DNA from: Oceanobacillus kimchii X50
Lineage (GTDB): Bacteria; Bacillota; Bacilli; Bacillales; Amphibacillaceae
Assembly (NCBI RefSeq): GCF_000340475.1
Contig: NZ_CM001792.1
Span: forward strand, 2,484,921-2,548,920
Direction: 5' to 3'
DNA length: 64,000 nucleotides
A program made the position numbers and the translations under genes. This document shows, piece by piece, positions 43,275-52,922 of this stretch; the first letter of the stretch is position 1, and each line of letters begins with the position of its first letter. Below the pieces are notes generated by a model. The model worked only from the letters and a program-made list of their open reading frames with translations. It made no database searches and was not told where the DNA came from.

Positions 43275-43514
43275 TCACCCATTTAATAAGCGATCAATAT
43301 CTTCTATATTTAGTTGTTCGCCGAAAAGTTCTATTTGATTATATTGAATCACTGGAATCATTAATTGATATTTTTCGAGTAGGTCATCAGAAGAGTATAT
43401 ATTTTTTTTTATAATTGGAATGTCTTTTTTATTTAGCATTATTAATAACTCTTCCGCTTCCACACATAGTGGACAATTTTCCTTTGTATAGAAAAATATG
43501 TATTTATTTTTCAT
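43275..43514 (-). CDS. Glutaredoxin-like thiol protein, 79 aa
   Basis: A thioredoxin-fold protein with the redox motif CPLCVEAE near the N-terminus (FFYTKENCPLCVEAEELLIM) and the cis-proline region LMIPVIQYNQIELFG. It is likely a small thiol-disulfide exchanger or metal-binding protein. Its ATG overlaps the rpoN stop region by 11 bases, so both genes are co-expressed. The partner is unknown. Confidence 0.8.
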   Translation of the reverse strand: MKNKYIFFYTKENCPLCVEAEELLIMLNKKDIPIIKKNIYSSDDLLEKYQLMIPVIQYNQIELFGEQLNIEDIDRLLNG

Positions 43515-44796
43515 TATTGTTAGCTCCTTTTCGTTTAACAGACGAAGGAATTTGCAGCTCGTCTCGGTATTTCATAATCGTTCTACGTGCAATTTTAATC
43601 TGATAACGCTCTTCCATCAATTGTTTTATTTTTTCATCTGATAGCGGTCTACTCTTATCTTCAAGATTTATTAATTCTTTAAGTATATGCTTAATCACTA
43701 TAGAAGCAACTCCAGCTCCTTTTTGTACCTCACGTTGTAGAAAATATTTTAACGGTATTACACCATGAACTGTTTGAACATACTTCTGACGGATAGCACG
43801 ACTAATCGTTGATATGTGAAGATCCAATTGTGCAGAGAGCTCACTCAATGTTAATGGTTTTAACATTTTGGGACCAGTTTCAAAAAATGGTAGCTGTTTC
43901 TCTACTATTATCCGTAACACTTTCTCCAAAGTAGAGCTACGATAATCTAACGCCTGTTGCAGCATCTCTACCTCTTTTTGTTTTTTCTTCACAAATGAAG
44001 CAGCCTCTCCTTTTAAATCTTGATTATTATACTGATTATTTATTTGTATTGCAGGTGAGGACCAGTTAAAAAAAGATATTTTCCACTCTGTATCTTCCTT
44101 ATAAATAGAGGCTTCGGGTATAATAAATTCTGTTTTAGTCGGTGTTAAAAGTTTTCCTGGTTTTGGATGACATAATTTAATCGATTCAATTAATTTTTGT
44201 GCTTTTTCTTCGGTAATCTCATAATTCAAGGAAATTTGATATGAATTTTCTTCTGCAAGTAATGCGATATCTTCACTCATTAGCGTTGATATATAAGGAG
44301 CATCAATATTCATTTGCTTTAATTGAAGTTGAATACATTCTGTAAGATCCCGAGCACCAATCCCTGCTGGCTCTAATAATTGAATATATGATAATGCTCG
44401 TTTAACTGTAGTTAATTCTACTTTACAGTAATCTGCCCAATCTTCCATAGCTATATCTAAATAACCATCCTCATTTAATGAATCAATCCCAAAAATAATT
44501 ACTGGTAATAAAGATTTATCCTTTATATCTAATACATAAAGATTGGACTTTAATTGATCATATAATGTTAGTTCGGCTGTATTCATTTCATCAATAGAAT
44601 AATCTGTTTTCCTAAATTGGGAGATGAGCTCTTTATCTATAGGTTGGACCTCTTCAATAAGTGGATTCTCTTCAGCAACTTGTTTCATATAATCATAAAG
44701 TTCCATCCCAGTTAATTGTAAAATTTCAATTGATTGATATAAAGACTGATTCATCTTCCACTGTAATGATTGATTTAATACAAGTCTTTGCTTCAA
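43504..44796 (-). CDS. rpoN: RNA polymerase sigma-54 factor, 430 aa
   Basis: It directs RNA polymerase to -24/-12 promoters and needs enhancer-binding activators. It contains the glutamine/leucine-rich activator region at the N-terminus (LVLNQSLQWKMNQSLYQSIE), the core-binding region (GARDLTECIQLQLKQMN), the HTH (LDLHISTISRAIRQKYVQTV) and the RpoN box ARRTIMKYR. This is SigL of bacilli. No sigma-54-type activator gene or clear -24/-12 promoter is visible in the window. Confidence 0.93.
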   Translation of the reverse strand: MKQRLVLNQSLQWKMNQSLYQSIEILQLTGMELYDYMKQVAEENPLIEEVQPIDKELISQFRKTDYSIDEMNTAELTLYDQLKSNLYVLDIKDKSLLPVIIFGIDSLNEDGYLDIAMEDWADYCKVELTTVKRALSYIQLLEPAGIGARDLTECIQLQLKQMNIDAPYISTLMSEDIALLAEENSYQISLNYEITEEKAQKLIESIKLCHPKPGKLLTPTKTEFIIPEASIYKEDTEWKISFFNWSSPAIQINNQYNNQDLKGEAASFVKKKQKEVEMLQQALDYRSSTLEKVLRIIVEKQLPFFETGPKMLKPLTLSELSAQLDLHISTISRAIRQKYVQTVHGVIPLKYFLQREVQKGAGVASIVIKHILKELINLEDKSRPLSDEKIKQLMEERYQIKIARRTIMKYRDELQIPSSVKRKGANNNEK

Positions 44797-45092
44797 CTCA
44801 TCTCACCCCTTTTTTCTACTTCTATTTTGCCACTGCTTATCGTTTCTGTCACGTTCATTGCTGATTCTAAACAACCGTTCGAGTTATATAAGTCCAATAA
44901 AATGAAAAGGCTTACATTATATTCTACACCTGATTAATAAAAAAACCAATCTACTCTTGATAGTTAAATCATAGAGTAAATCGGTTTTAAAAACTGCTTA
45001 AGAATAAAATTTCGCTTTACCATGCATCGAAAAACAGCTATACACCATAGAGAAAGAAAATGGTCTATATCTCTAATTAGTTTCATAGACAA
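44797..45092. other. Intergenic region between the symporter gene and rpoN
   Basis: Apart from the terminator at 44938-44984 I see no gene. A plus-strand tract near 45015-45060 is A/T-rich without signals I can name. Confidence 0.4.
44938..44984 (-). terminator. Terminator after the symporter gene
   Basis: On the minus strand CCGATTTACTCT pairs with AGAGTAGATTGG (two G-U pairs) across a 15-base loop, followed by TTTTTTTATT. Confidence 0.7.
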
Positions 45093-46622
45093 TTAGTTTC
45101 CGCGATAACCTGTGTTTGCTCGAACCTTAACTTCTGCATATCTCGCTGAATCCAATTCTTTTGAAAGAATGGTTCCAAGGAATCCACCTAAGAAACCGAC
45201 AGGAACAGATATTAATGCAGGATTTGTTAATGGAAATATTGGTTCTCCAACAAAAATTGCACTTCCGTCTAAAGCAAATACATTCGGGCTCATAGAAACT
45301 AAAATTATCGCCGTTAATAATCCTGATAACATTGCAGTAACTGCACCAGTCGTATTAAAACGTCTCCAATATATGGTATAAAGTATTACTGGTAAGTTTG
45401 CACTTGCGGCTACACAAAAAGCTAAAGATACGAGAAATGCCACATTTAGTGATTGGGCAAATAGTGAAAGTAGTATCGAAAAAACTGATACACCTAAAGA
45501 TGCCCATTTCGCTGCTAACATCTGCTGTCTATCCGAAGCTTTCCCTTTTTTAATTATTTGACCATAAATATCATGAGCAAATGCAGAAGCACCTGACAGT
45601 ACTAAACCTGCTACAACAGCTAATATAGTAGCGAACGCTACTGCTGCAACAAATGACATTAATAGATCTCCACCTAAAGCTTCTGCGAGAAGAGGTGCTG
45701 CCATGTTTCCAGCAGGATTTGCCTGAAGTATATTGCTTTCTCCAACAAATGCTGCTGCACCAAACCCTAAGAATATTGTAAGAATATAAAATATCCCAAC
45801 CACCCAGGTAGCTGTCACTACGGATGAACGTGCTGTTTTTGCATCTTTCACGGTAAAAAATCTCATTAAAATATGAGGTAACCCCGCCGTCCCTAGAACC
45901 AAAGCCAACATTAATGATATCGTATCTAATGGAACGGTATATTGTAAGCCTGGTTGTAGATAGGCTTCACCATGACTAGTTACTGTTTTCACCTCTGAGA
46001 ACATCTGAAAAATATCAAAGTTAAATTTCATTAACACTAAAAATGCAATAATCACCGTTCCTAACATTAATAGTACTGCTTTTATAATTTGAACCCAACT
46101 AGTTGCAGTCATGCCACCAAATAGTACATAGATAGTCATCATGACTCCGACTATTAAAACTGCTATCCAATAATCAATACCAAATAATAATTGAATAAGT
46201 GCACCAGCACCTACTAATTGTGCAATCATATAAAAGATAACAATGGTAATCGAACTAATCGCTGCGACAGCTCGTACTTTTTTAGCATCGAACCTTGAAT
46301 TAATCATATCTGCCAATGTGTACTTGCCTAGATTACGTAAAGGCTCTGCCACTAGGAACATAACTACTAAATATGCAATTAAAAATCCAATACTATAAAA
46401 AAAACCATCAAAACCGTATAAAGCGATAGCCCCTGCAATACCTAGAAAAGATGCTGCGGATAAATAATCTCCGGCTATTGCTAGTCCATTTTGCCACCCT
46501 GTTAAACCACCGCCAGCTGTGTAAAAATCACCAGTTGATTGGGTCCGCTTTGCCGCGAAATATGTAATCACTAATGTCAGTGATACAATTGCTAGAAATA
46601 AAATGACCACAATTAAGTTCAT
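45093..46622 (-). CDS. Sodium:solute symporter, acetate permease (ActP)-like, 509 aa
   Basis: An integral membrane carrier of the SSS family with about 13 helices. Recognisable parts: AAKRTQSTGDFYTAGGGLTG, GLAIAGDYLSAASFLGIAGA, TSWVQIIKAVLLMLGTVIIA and HILMRFFTVKDAKTARSSVV. The partner DUF485 gene 4 bases upstream is the classical yjcH-actP pair that takes up acetate or other short monocarboxylates. The exact substrate is inferred. Confidence 0.88.
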   Translation of the reverse strand: MNLIVVILFLAIVSLTLVITYFAAKRTQSTGDFYTAGGGLTGWQNGLAIAGDYLSAASFLGIAGAIALYGFDGFFYSIGFLIAYLVVMFLVAEPLRNLGKYTLADMINSRFDAKKVRAVAAISSITIVIFYMIAQLVGAGALIQLLFGIDYWIAVLIVGVMMTIYVLFGGMTATSWVQIIKAVLLMLGTVIIAFLVLMKFNFDIFQMFSEVKTVTSHGEAYLQPGLQYTVPLDTISLMLALVLGTAGLPHILMRFFTVKDAKTARSSVVTATWVVGIFYILTIFLGFGAAAFVGESNILQANPAGNMAAPLLAEALGGDLLMSFVAAVAFATILAVVAGLVLSGASAFAHDIYGQIIKKGKASDRQQMLAAKWASLGVSVFSILLSLFAQSLNVAFLVSLAFCVAASANLPVILYTIYWRRFNTTGAVTAMLSGLLTAIILVSMSPNVFALDGSAIFVGEPIFPLTNPALISVPVGFLGGFLGTILSKELDSARYAEVKVRANTGYRGN

Positions 46623-46626
46623 TTAA

Positions 46627-46962
46627 CTACCTCTCCCCTTCTATTTCTTCTTGGATGATTTCATCAGCTTGTTTATCAAATTTTGCAGATTTTTTCACAT
46701 AAACGATACAAAGCATCCACGTCATTACAAATTGTGCAAAAGCAAAAATCCACGCCCATGAAATATCGCCTATAGCGGATCGATTAAGTATCGTGCTATA
46801 AGAAGTCATAATGGGTAAGGCAAAATAAAATACTAAGAAAAAAATAGTAAGTGGGATAATAAATTTCTTTCGTTGATTAATTAATTCTCTAAACTTTTTA
46901 CTCTCAGCAACCCTTTTAAAATCAGTATTCTTTTTGTAATCGCTTTCAACTTTTGTCGGCAA
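46627..46962 (-). CDS. DUF485 membrane protein, partner of the symporter (YjcH-like), 111 aa
   Basis: A basic N-terminus with FRELINQRKKFIIPLTIFFL and a second hydrophobic stretch (WAWIFAFAQFVMTWMLCIVY), then a charged tail (EIIQEEIEGER). This is the DUF485 family that nearly always precedes acetate-type symporters. TTG at 46962 follows AAAGGAGGGG. Confidence 0.85.
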   Translation of the reverse strand: MPTKVESDYKKNTDFKRVAESKKFRELINQRKKFIIPLTIFFLVFYFALPIMTSYSTILNRSAIGDISWAWIFAFAQFVMTWMLCIVYVKKSAKFDKQADEIIQEEIEGER

Positions 46963-47274
46963 ACGTGTTCCCCTCCTTTATAAATGGATATAAATGCAAG
47001 AAATTTCTTTAAATACATAATAAAATAATAAGAACAAAAATTCAATCTATTAAATAAAAGTATTCTAAAATTAAGAATATAGTCTTTATATTTATTAACG
47101 TTAATAGTACATTATTAGGCATTTATTACCTAATAACGTAGACTTATTACTACTCATTGTCCTTAACATATAAAAATCCGAACTATGTTCTTAGAACATA
47201 GTTCGGATATAAACTACATAATACATAACATTCAATTTTATATACAAAATATCATTATAATGAAGCTGATTCAC
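46963..47274. other. Intergenic region before the DUF485 gene
   Basis: It contains the FAH-gene terminator at 47171-47208. The rest is strongly A/T-rich and should hold the promoter of the symporter pair, but I cannot define boxes with confidence. Confidence 0.4.
47171..47208 (-). terminator. Terminator after the FAH-family gene
   Basis: A perfect 15-bp inverted repeat ATCCGAACTATGTTC ... GAACATAGTTCGGAT with a 3-base loop, followed on the minus strand by TTTTTA. Confidence 0.88.
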
Positions 47275-48183
47275 CTATAAAACTTTTTTAACTACGTTTT
47301 CCATCACACCTATTCCTTCTATCACTAATTTTATCTTATCCCTGTCTTTTACATATCCTGGAGGATTCATTGCAAATCCTACACCATCCGGGGTACCTGT
47401 CATAATTATATCTCCCGGTTTTAATGTGATTAAATTAGAAATAAATGACACAAGATAAGGTACTGAAAAAATTAAATGTTTGGTATTTGAATATTGACGT
47501 TTTTCATTATTAACATAGGATGCAATAGTCAGATTACCAGGATCTAGAATTTCATTTTTCGTGACAATCCACGGTCCAATTGGAGTTGTATGATCTAAAC
47601 TCTTACCTTGTAGCCATTGAGGTGTACGCTTTTGTAAATCCCTAGCAGACGTATCGTTTCCTATCGTATAACCAGCGACATAATCCAAAGCATTCTCTTC
47701 ATGTACATGGGAAGCTTCTTTTCCAATTACAATCGTTAATTCAACCTCATAATCCAATTTCTCAGTTGCTGAAGAAAAATGTATCTCATCTTCTGGCCCA
47801 ATAATCGCATTGTCAAATTTAGCAAATAGCACTGGAAATTCCGGGATATCACTTTTCATTTCAGCGACATGATCCGCATAATTTTTACCGACACAAATTA
47901 CTTTCTTAGCAGTCCCTAATGGCATACCTAATTGAATATCATTCATAGAAAAAGTAAACTCACTATCTTTAATCTTGCCAACTAATTTTGTTGCTTCATC
48001 AATAAAAAATTGCCCTTCTTGATAAAATAGCTCAGGTTGATAAGGTAATTCTACCGTTGTATTTCCAGCTTGAAATGCCTTTTGTGACGTAAGATGTATA
48101 TCCACTATCTGTTCATTTTCAGTGATATACCCCATACGAAATTTAGAGCCGGATTCTTTTTTTCGATAACTTACAAGTCTCAT
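47275..48183 (-). CDS. Fumarylacetoacetate hydrolase family enzyme, 302 aa
   Basis: A metal-dependent C-C bond hydrolase or decarboxylase of the FAH fold. Conserved parts: KKVICVGKNYADHVAEM, FPVLFAKFDNAIIGPEDEIH, KLDYEVELTIVIGKEASHVH, NDTSARDLQKRTPQWLQGKS and GDIIMTGTPDGVGFAMNPPG. The metal-binding E-x-E...D set is present (DYEVELTIV, AGYTIGNDTS). Acylpyruvate or 2-hydroxyheptadienedioate-type substrates are possible. Its location before the TRAP genes suggests organic-acid metabolism. Confidence 0.85.
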   Translation of the reverse strand: MRLVSYRKKESGSKFRMGYITENEQIVDIHLTSQKAFQAGNTTVELPYQPELFYQEGQFFIDEATKLVGKIKDSEFTFSMNDIQLGMPLGTAKKVICVGKNYADHVAEMKSDIPEFPVLFAKFDNAIIGPEDEIHFSSATEKLDYEVELTIVIGKEASHVHEENALDYVAGYTIGNDTSARDLQKRTPQWLQGKSLDHTTPIGPWIVTKNEILDPGNLTIASYVNNEKRQYSNTKHLIFSVPYLVSFISNLITLKPGDIIMTGTPDGVGFAMNPPGYVKDRDKIKLVIEGIGVMENVVKKVL

Positions 48184-48258
48184 TAACCATTCCCCCTATT
48201 CTAATTCATAGTATTATAGTATAAAACAATTTTTACTATAAATCGACGTCATTTATGA

Positions 48259-50274
48259 TTAACTTGCTGACTTTGTTGAAGATATAGTTTCCTGCTTATA
48301 TTGAATGGTTTTCCATCCAAAAATAAGGATCACAATAATAATTCCAATTATATCTGTATAACTCTCCGGTATAATCAAGAGTAAAGAACCAATTCCTAAT
48401 ATGAGGCGAATCAACCACTGTAATTCCATTTTATAAAACCCTTCTAAAGCGGCGCCAAACCCTATTATACCTATAATAGCCGTAACGGTAATTAAGGCTA
48501 CTTCAATTATTGGAGGGAATGGAAACTCCGTTGCATTTACTGCTAATCCTGATGGATCAATGAATAACATGGCTGGATTGTATACAAACATATAGGGAAT
48601 CAAGAACCCAGCTAAAGAAAGACGTAGCGATGTAAAACCTGTACGCATAGGATCCCCACCAGATATTCCGGCACCCGCAAATGCTGCTAATGCTACAGGC
48701 GGTGTGATATTTGCAAAAATACCAAAGTAAAAAACAAACAAATGAGCTACTAGTACTGGTATCCCAAATTCAGCTAGAGCAGGTGCAGTCATTGTAGCAG
48801 TAATAATATACGCTGGAATAGATGGTAATCCCATTCCCAAAATAATTGAAGCAATCATCGTTAAAAATAGTGTAAAGAATAAAGATCCTGCACCGAAACT
48901 AGTAATAGCTGAAGTCATTACGGTACCAAAACTTGTTAAGTTCACAACTCCAATAATAATTCCTACAACCGCACAAGCAACCATTACAGCTAGTGATTGT
49001 CTCGCACCGTCTTCTAGTGCCTTAAAAATATCTTTTATCCCCATTCTACTTGTTTTTCGTAGTGCTGCGATAATAATCGTTAACCCAATTGTATAAAGAG
49101 CAGCGAATCCAACGGGCACACCCATATAAAGAAAAATGATCAAACCTACAATTGGTAATAGAAGGTGCCCTCTTTCTTTTAATACGTCTTTCACTCTTGG
49201 TAAGTCTGCTTTTGGTATTCCTTTAAGGTTTCTTCTTCCCGCTCGAAAATGCACTTGCATGATTACTCCTAAAAAATATAAAATTGCTGGTATCAATGCA
49301 GCAAGTGCAATTGTTCCATATGCAATCCCTGTCGTTTCCGCCATAATAAACGCACTTGCACCCATAATCGGAGGCAAAATTTGCCCACCTATTGATGCGC
49401 TTGCTTCAACTGCTCCAGAAAAGTTTTTAGAGTAGCCAATTCTCTTCATTAGTGGAATCGTAAATGCTCCAGTTCCAACTACATTTGCTACTGCAGCGCC
49501 ATTTATACTCCCCATAAATCCACTTGAAATTACAGCTACTTTAGCAGGCCCGCCCTGTTTACTACCAGCTAAGGCCATTGCTAAATCATTGAATAGTTGT
49601 CCCATACCAGACTTTGCTAAAAAAGCACCAAAAAGAATAAAAAGGAAGATAAACTGAACAGATGCACCAATCGCTGTTGAAAATAGTCCTTCCGTTTTTA
49701 AATATAATTGTCCAAAAATATCTCCTAAATCGAATGGTCTTGTCATTAACATATCAGGCATCCATAGATTATGGCTAAGGAAAGGATATGCTAGAAAGAT
49801 TAAAGCAAGAATAGGAAGAATCCATCCTGTAACACGCCTAGCAGCTTCTAATACCAAGATGACCGTCAGTATTGCAAATAGTATATCTGCCATATTCGGT
49901 ATTCCTCCACGTGTGGTCATCAATGCATTGTATTCCATAATTAGATACAGTGCCGAAGCAATACTTAATGTGAACAATATCCAATCATAATATGGTATTT
50001 TACCTCGATATTGTTTCTTAAAACTAGGATAGATTAAAAATATTAATGCTATCCCAAATGACATATGGATAGATCGTTGTAATAATGCTGGAATTGGATT
50101 TACGGTAACATATACGTGATAAAGTGAATATAGAATCGCAAGCAATGTAATTATTAAAGCAATTTTCTTATTAGTGATGTTGCGTACTCTGGATTCACTA
50201 TCAAATTTCTCTAATATATGTTGTGTGGAAGTACTACGCCCATCCTTTATTGTTTCCTGTTGTATCTCACTCAT
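48259..50274 (-). CDS. TRAP transporter, fused 4TM/12TM permease (TAXI class), 671 aa
   Basis: An integral membrane protein with many helices fusing the small and large TRAP permease subunits. Conserved large-subunit segments: ISSGFMGSINGAAVANVVGT, GAFTIPLMKRIGYSKNFSGA, ASIGGQILPPIMGASAFIMA and MGLPSIPAYIITATMTAPAL. It works with the TAXI binding lipoprotein upstream to import organic anions with sodium. ATG at 50274 follows GGAAGGGG and overlaps the DUF1850 stop (ATGA). Confidence 0.92.
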   Translation of the reverse strand: MSEIQQETIKDGRSTSTQHILEKFDSESRVRNITNKKIALIITLLAILYSLYHVYVTVNPIPALLQRSIHMSFGIALIFLIYPSFKKQYRGKIPYYDWILFTLSIASALYLIMEYNALMTTRGGIPNMADILFAILTVILVLEAARRVTGWILPILALIFLAYPFLSHNLWMPDMLMTRPFDLGDIFGQLYLKTEGLFSTAIGASVQFIFLFILFGAFLAKSGMGQLFNDLAMALAGSKQGGPAKVAVISSGFMGSINGAAVANVVGTGAFTIPLMKRIGYSKNFSGAVEASASIGGQILPPIMGASAFIMAETTGIAYGTIALAALIPAILYFLGVIMQVHFRAGRRNLKGIPKADLPRVKDVLKERGHLLLPIVGLIIFLYMGVPVGFAALYTIGLTIIIAALRKTSRMGIKDIFKALEDGARQSLAVMVACAVVGIIIGVVNLTSFGTVMTSAITSFGAGSLFFTLFLTMIASIILGMGLPSIPAYIITATMTAPALAEFGIPVLVAHLFVFYFGIFANITPPVALAAFAGAGISGGDPMRTGFTSLRLSLAGFLIPYMFVYNPAMLFIDPSGLAVNATEFPFPPIIEVALITVTAIIGIIGFGAALEGFYKMELQWLIRLILGIGSLLLIIPESYTDIIGIIIVILIFGWKTIQYKQETISSTKSAS

Positions 50275-50741
50275 AAAATTTCCCCTTCCCAAACTTTCCA
50301 TATAAACAGTTCTTTTACAGTCAACACTACATTATTATAATTTTCTGTTAATTTGTATAAATGAACATCCTTTTTATCAGTGGATAAAGTCGTTTTCACA
50401 TTTTCCGAAACTGCTATATTTAGTTCTTTATAGCTTACATCCATTTTCATATGTATATAACCATCTGAAGATGGTATAACTTCCCCTTGTGCAGGCACGC
50501 CAGCACCAAAAGTCTTAAAATATGTTTCTATTAAACTTAATTTATTTTCATTAATTTTGTATACTTCAACCCATTCTTCTTTTTCTACAGAATGAATCCA
50601 TTTCAATTCAAACTCTCTATCATGAATATAATAACTTCTCCCATCAATTCCTACTTCAACCACAGTAACTTTGTTGAAGAGGAAAAATAGGAGTACAACC
50701 GTAATTGCACCCCCTACAATCCACTTATTTTTGCTCTTCAT
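50271..50741 (-). CDS. DUF1850 protein of the TAXI-TRAP operon, 156 aa
   Basis: A single N-terminal membrane segment (WIVGGAITVVLLFFLFNKVT) anchors an external domain with REFELKWIHSVEKEEWVEVY and FKTFGAGVPAQGEVIPSSDG, the DUF1850 signature. Such genes are found almost only with TAXI-type TRAP transporters. ATG at 50741 lies inside the end of the TAXI gene, so translation is coupled. Role unknown. Confidence 0.85.
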   Translation of the reverse strand: MKSKNKWIVGGAITVVLLFFLFNKVTVVEVGIDGRSYYIHDREFELKWIHSVEKEEWVEVYKINENKLSLIETYFKTFGAGVPAQGEVIPSSDGYIHMKMDVSYKELNIAVSENVKTTLSTDKKDVHLYKLTENYNNVVLTVKELFIWKVWEGEIL

Positions 50742-51696
50742 AATAACGCTCAGCACCAGGGTGTAAAGGAGCAACATGTCCTTCTTGCGCAGCTTCTAAT
50801 GAAATCTCTGTTGCAGCTTGATGTGAATTACCTAATGTCTCTAAACTTTCAAAGAATGTTTTGGTTAATTGGTATACATCGTCTTCACTCATATCCGCAT
50901 GAACAACTAAAGCATTCATAATTGCGGCTGTAGGAACTGGTTCCGCATTACCATATGTATCCGCAGGAATTTCTAAAGATACAAAATAAGAAGCATCTTG
51001 TGCGATCGACTCTACATCTTCAGGATTTATTTTCACTAGACGAATATCTAATGTTTCCGATAATTCCATTAACGAAGCATTAGGAAGTCCACTTGTTAAA
51101 AACGCAGCATCTAATTGACCTGCACGTAAACCATCAGCCGCTTCTGCATAACCCAGATAATCTACTTCAATATCATCATATGTGATACCGTGCCCATTTA
51201 GTAAAGTTCGCGCATTAACTTCTACACCAGAATTTTGGTCACCAACAGCGATTCGCTTCCCTTTTAAATCTTCAAATGTTTCAATTCCTGAATCAGCAGT
51301 TGTCACAATTTGAACATAATTAGGATATAACGATGCAATTTGATTTACTTTTTCAACGGGTTGCTCAAAACTTACTTCTCCTGCAATAGCTTGACTCACA
51401 ACATCACTCATGGTAAATGCCATTTCTATCTTATCTTGTTCCATCAGGTTTACATTTTCAACGGATGCTCCTGTTGTTTGAGTTCTCGAGTTGATACCAT
51501 AAACACTACTATATTCTTCAGCTAGTGTGGTACCTATAATATTATAAGGACCAGATGAACCACCTGTAGCTATTGTGACGATATTTGTTTCTAAACTTTC
51601 TCCTGATTCACCTTCTGCATCTTCACTATCTCCTCCACATGCAGTAATAATAGGTATCAATAATAATAGTAATAATATTGCCCAATTTCTTTTCAT
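50725..51696 (-). CDS. TAXI-family TRAP substrate-binding lipoprotein, 323 aa
   Basis: A lipoprotein signal, LLLLLIPIITACGGD, places it on the outer face of the membrane. The mature part has NIVTIATGGSSGPYNIIGTT, SRTQTTGASVENVNLMEQDK and RIAVGDQNSGVEVNARTLL, diagnostic for TAXI solute receptors (glutamate or other organic acids). It is the first gene of the operon with DUF1850 and fused permease. Confidence 0.92.
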   Translation of the reverse strand: MKRNWAILLLLLLIPIITACGGDSEDAEGESGESLETNIVTIATGGSSGPYNIIGTTLAEEYSSVYGINSRTQTTGASVENVNLMEQDKIEMAFTMSDVVSQAIAGEVSFEQPVEKVNQIASLYPNYVQIVTTADSGIETFEDLKGKRIAVGDQNSGVEVNARTLLNGHGITYDDIEVDYLGYAEAADGLRAGQLDAAFLTSGLPNASLMELSETLDIRLVKINPEDVESIAQDASYFVSLEIPADTYGNAEPVPTAAIMNALVVHADMSEDDVYQLTKTFFESLETLGNSHQAATEISLEAAQEGHVAPLHPGAERYYEEQK

Positions 51697-51915
51697 TTCC
51701 CTTCCCCCTTATTTCTTTTATTAATTAAGCGTTTTCATTAGTTATATTAATTTAATTTTTCAGTAAAGTCAATATAGTGACATTTTTACTGAAAATAGGT
51801 TATACAAAAGTAAAAGTATATATGTTGTCATGAAACGTTCAAAATACAATAATAAATATATGCTATACTCAATAATAGAATTTATTGTTTGAAATAATTT
51901 GTTGGAGGTAAAGTT
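51697..51915. other. Divergent promoter region between the TAXI operon and the lipoprotein gene
   Basis: A/T-rich, gene-free. GCTATACTC near 51862 on the plus strand is a -10-like element for the lipoprotein gene. No operator palindrome is evident. Confidence 0.4.
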
Positions 51916-52419
51916 ATGATGAAATACAAAGCACTAATTTTTGTATCCGTTTTATTTATCTTCCTCACAGCATGTTCTCAAAATGAGGAAGATACGAATA
52001 CAAACGATGAGAATTTAGATGATGTTGTTCCCGAACTTACAGTTGACTTTGATATCCCTGAACATGTAGAAAAAGGAGAAACAATTGATTTAACTGCTCA
52101 TGTTACTTATGGCGATTCCCCTGTTGAAGATGCTGATGAAGTACTTTTCGAAGTGTGGACTCAAGGCAATAATGACCAAAGTGTTGAATTGGAGGGAAAG
52201 CATCAGGAAAACGGTACTTATACTGCGACTTTTACATTTGAAGAAGAAGAGGTATATGAAATGTATGCACATACTACTGCAGAAGCCATACATAGTATGC
52301 CGTTTAAGACAGTGATTGTAGGAAATGCAACTCCATCAGAAGAAGACAAGCATAACGAAATGGACCACGAACACCATCAAGAGGGACACGAATCGGAGAA
52401 TCATGACGATCATGAATAA
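51916..52419 (+). CDS. YtkA-like lipoprotein with His-rich tail, 167 aa
   Basis: The lipobox is FIFLTACSQ. The mature domain (DFDIPEHVEKGETIDLTAHV, TYGDSPVEDADEVLFEVWTQ, GTYTATFTFEEEEVYEMYAH) is a YtkA/FixH-type beta-sandwich. The last 25 residues are rich in His, Glu and Asp (EMDHEHHQEGHESENHDDHE), a probable metal-binding tail. Related proteins take part in copper or metal handling in the cell envelope; the specific role here is inferred. It is a single gene with a GGAGG site. Confidence 0.78.
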   Translation: MMKYKALIFVSVLFIFLTACSQNEEDTNTNDENLDDVVPELTVDFDIPEHVEKGETIDLTAHVTYGDSPVEDADEVLFEVWTQGNNDQSVELEGKHQENGTYTATFTFEEEEVYEMYAHTTAEAIHSMPFKTVIVGNATPSEEDKHNEMDHEHHQEGHESENHDDHE

Positions 52420-52922
52420 TAGGTGAGGAATTGAAAAATAGCTTTATCACATAAAGAAATATACAACACTTTCACGGGCTGAATGATTATATGAGATATG
52501 AGATCTTAGAAATTAGAACTCTAAAACGCTCATCAACCGCCCGGGGAAAGTGGAGTATATTTTTTTGTTTACCCATAACTTAAATCGGTTCGTCTACCTC
52601 CAATGAAATTCATGCATGGAATTGTCTCAATTTGCTTCAATTAATTATCAGTTCTATCAGGATATTTTATTTTACTGATTTAAATTCATAATACGATATT
52701 TTATGTGAGATCCGAATGTTCACTGTTTTGATTTTCAATACAGATGGACGCTTTATAGCAGGCACCGGTTTTTAGCTAATTTGAAAAGAAGGACCCTTTT
52801 CAGTGGATCTTAAAGTTCCTTAATCTGAGCAGGAGTCGCCGTCTTCATTACAATCATAGCCAAGTAGGAACATTATTATTTGACTATCACCAAAATATTC
52901 GTTTTTTAAATGGAAATTGACT
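52420..52922. other. 503-base gene-free region with repeat copy B
   Basis: No supported reading frame on either strand. It carries copy B of the dispersed repeat at 52733-52867 and otherwise A/T-rich sequence, including a GCCCGGGGAAAGTGGAG patch near 52540. It looks like decayed sequence downstream of the dipeptide transporter genes. Confidence 0.5.
52733..52867 (+). repeat. Dispersed repeat, copy B
   Basis: It aligns with copy A at 43079-43210 over its full length in the same orientation (CAGATGG, AGCAGGCACCGGTTTTTAGC, TGGATCTTAAAGTTC, AGGAGTCGCCGTCTTC, ATAGCCAAGT). The divergence indicates an old element. No coding sequence is visible. Confidence 0.6.
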
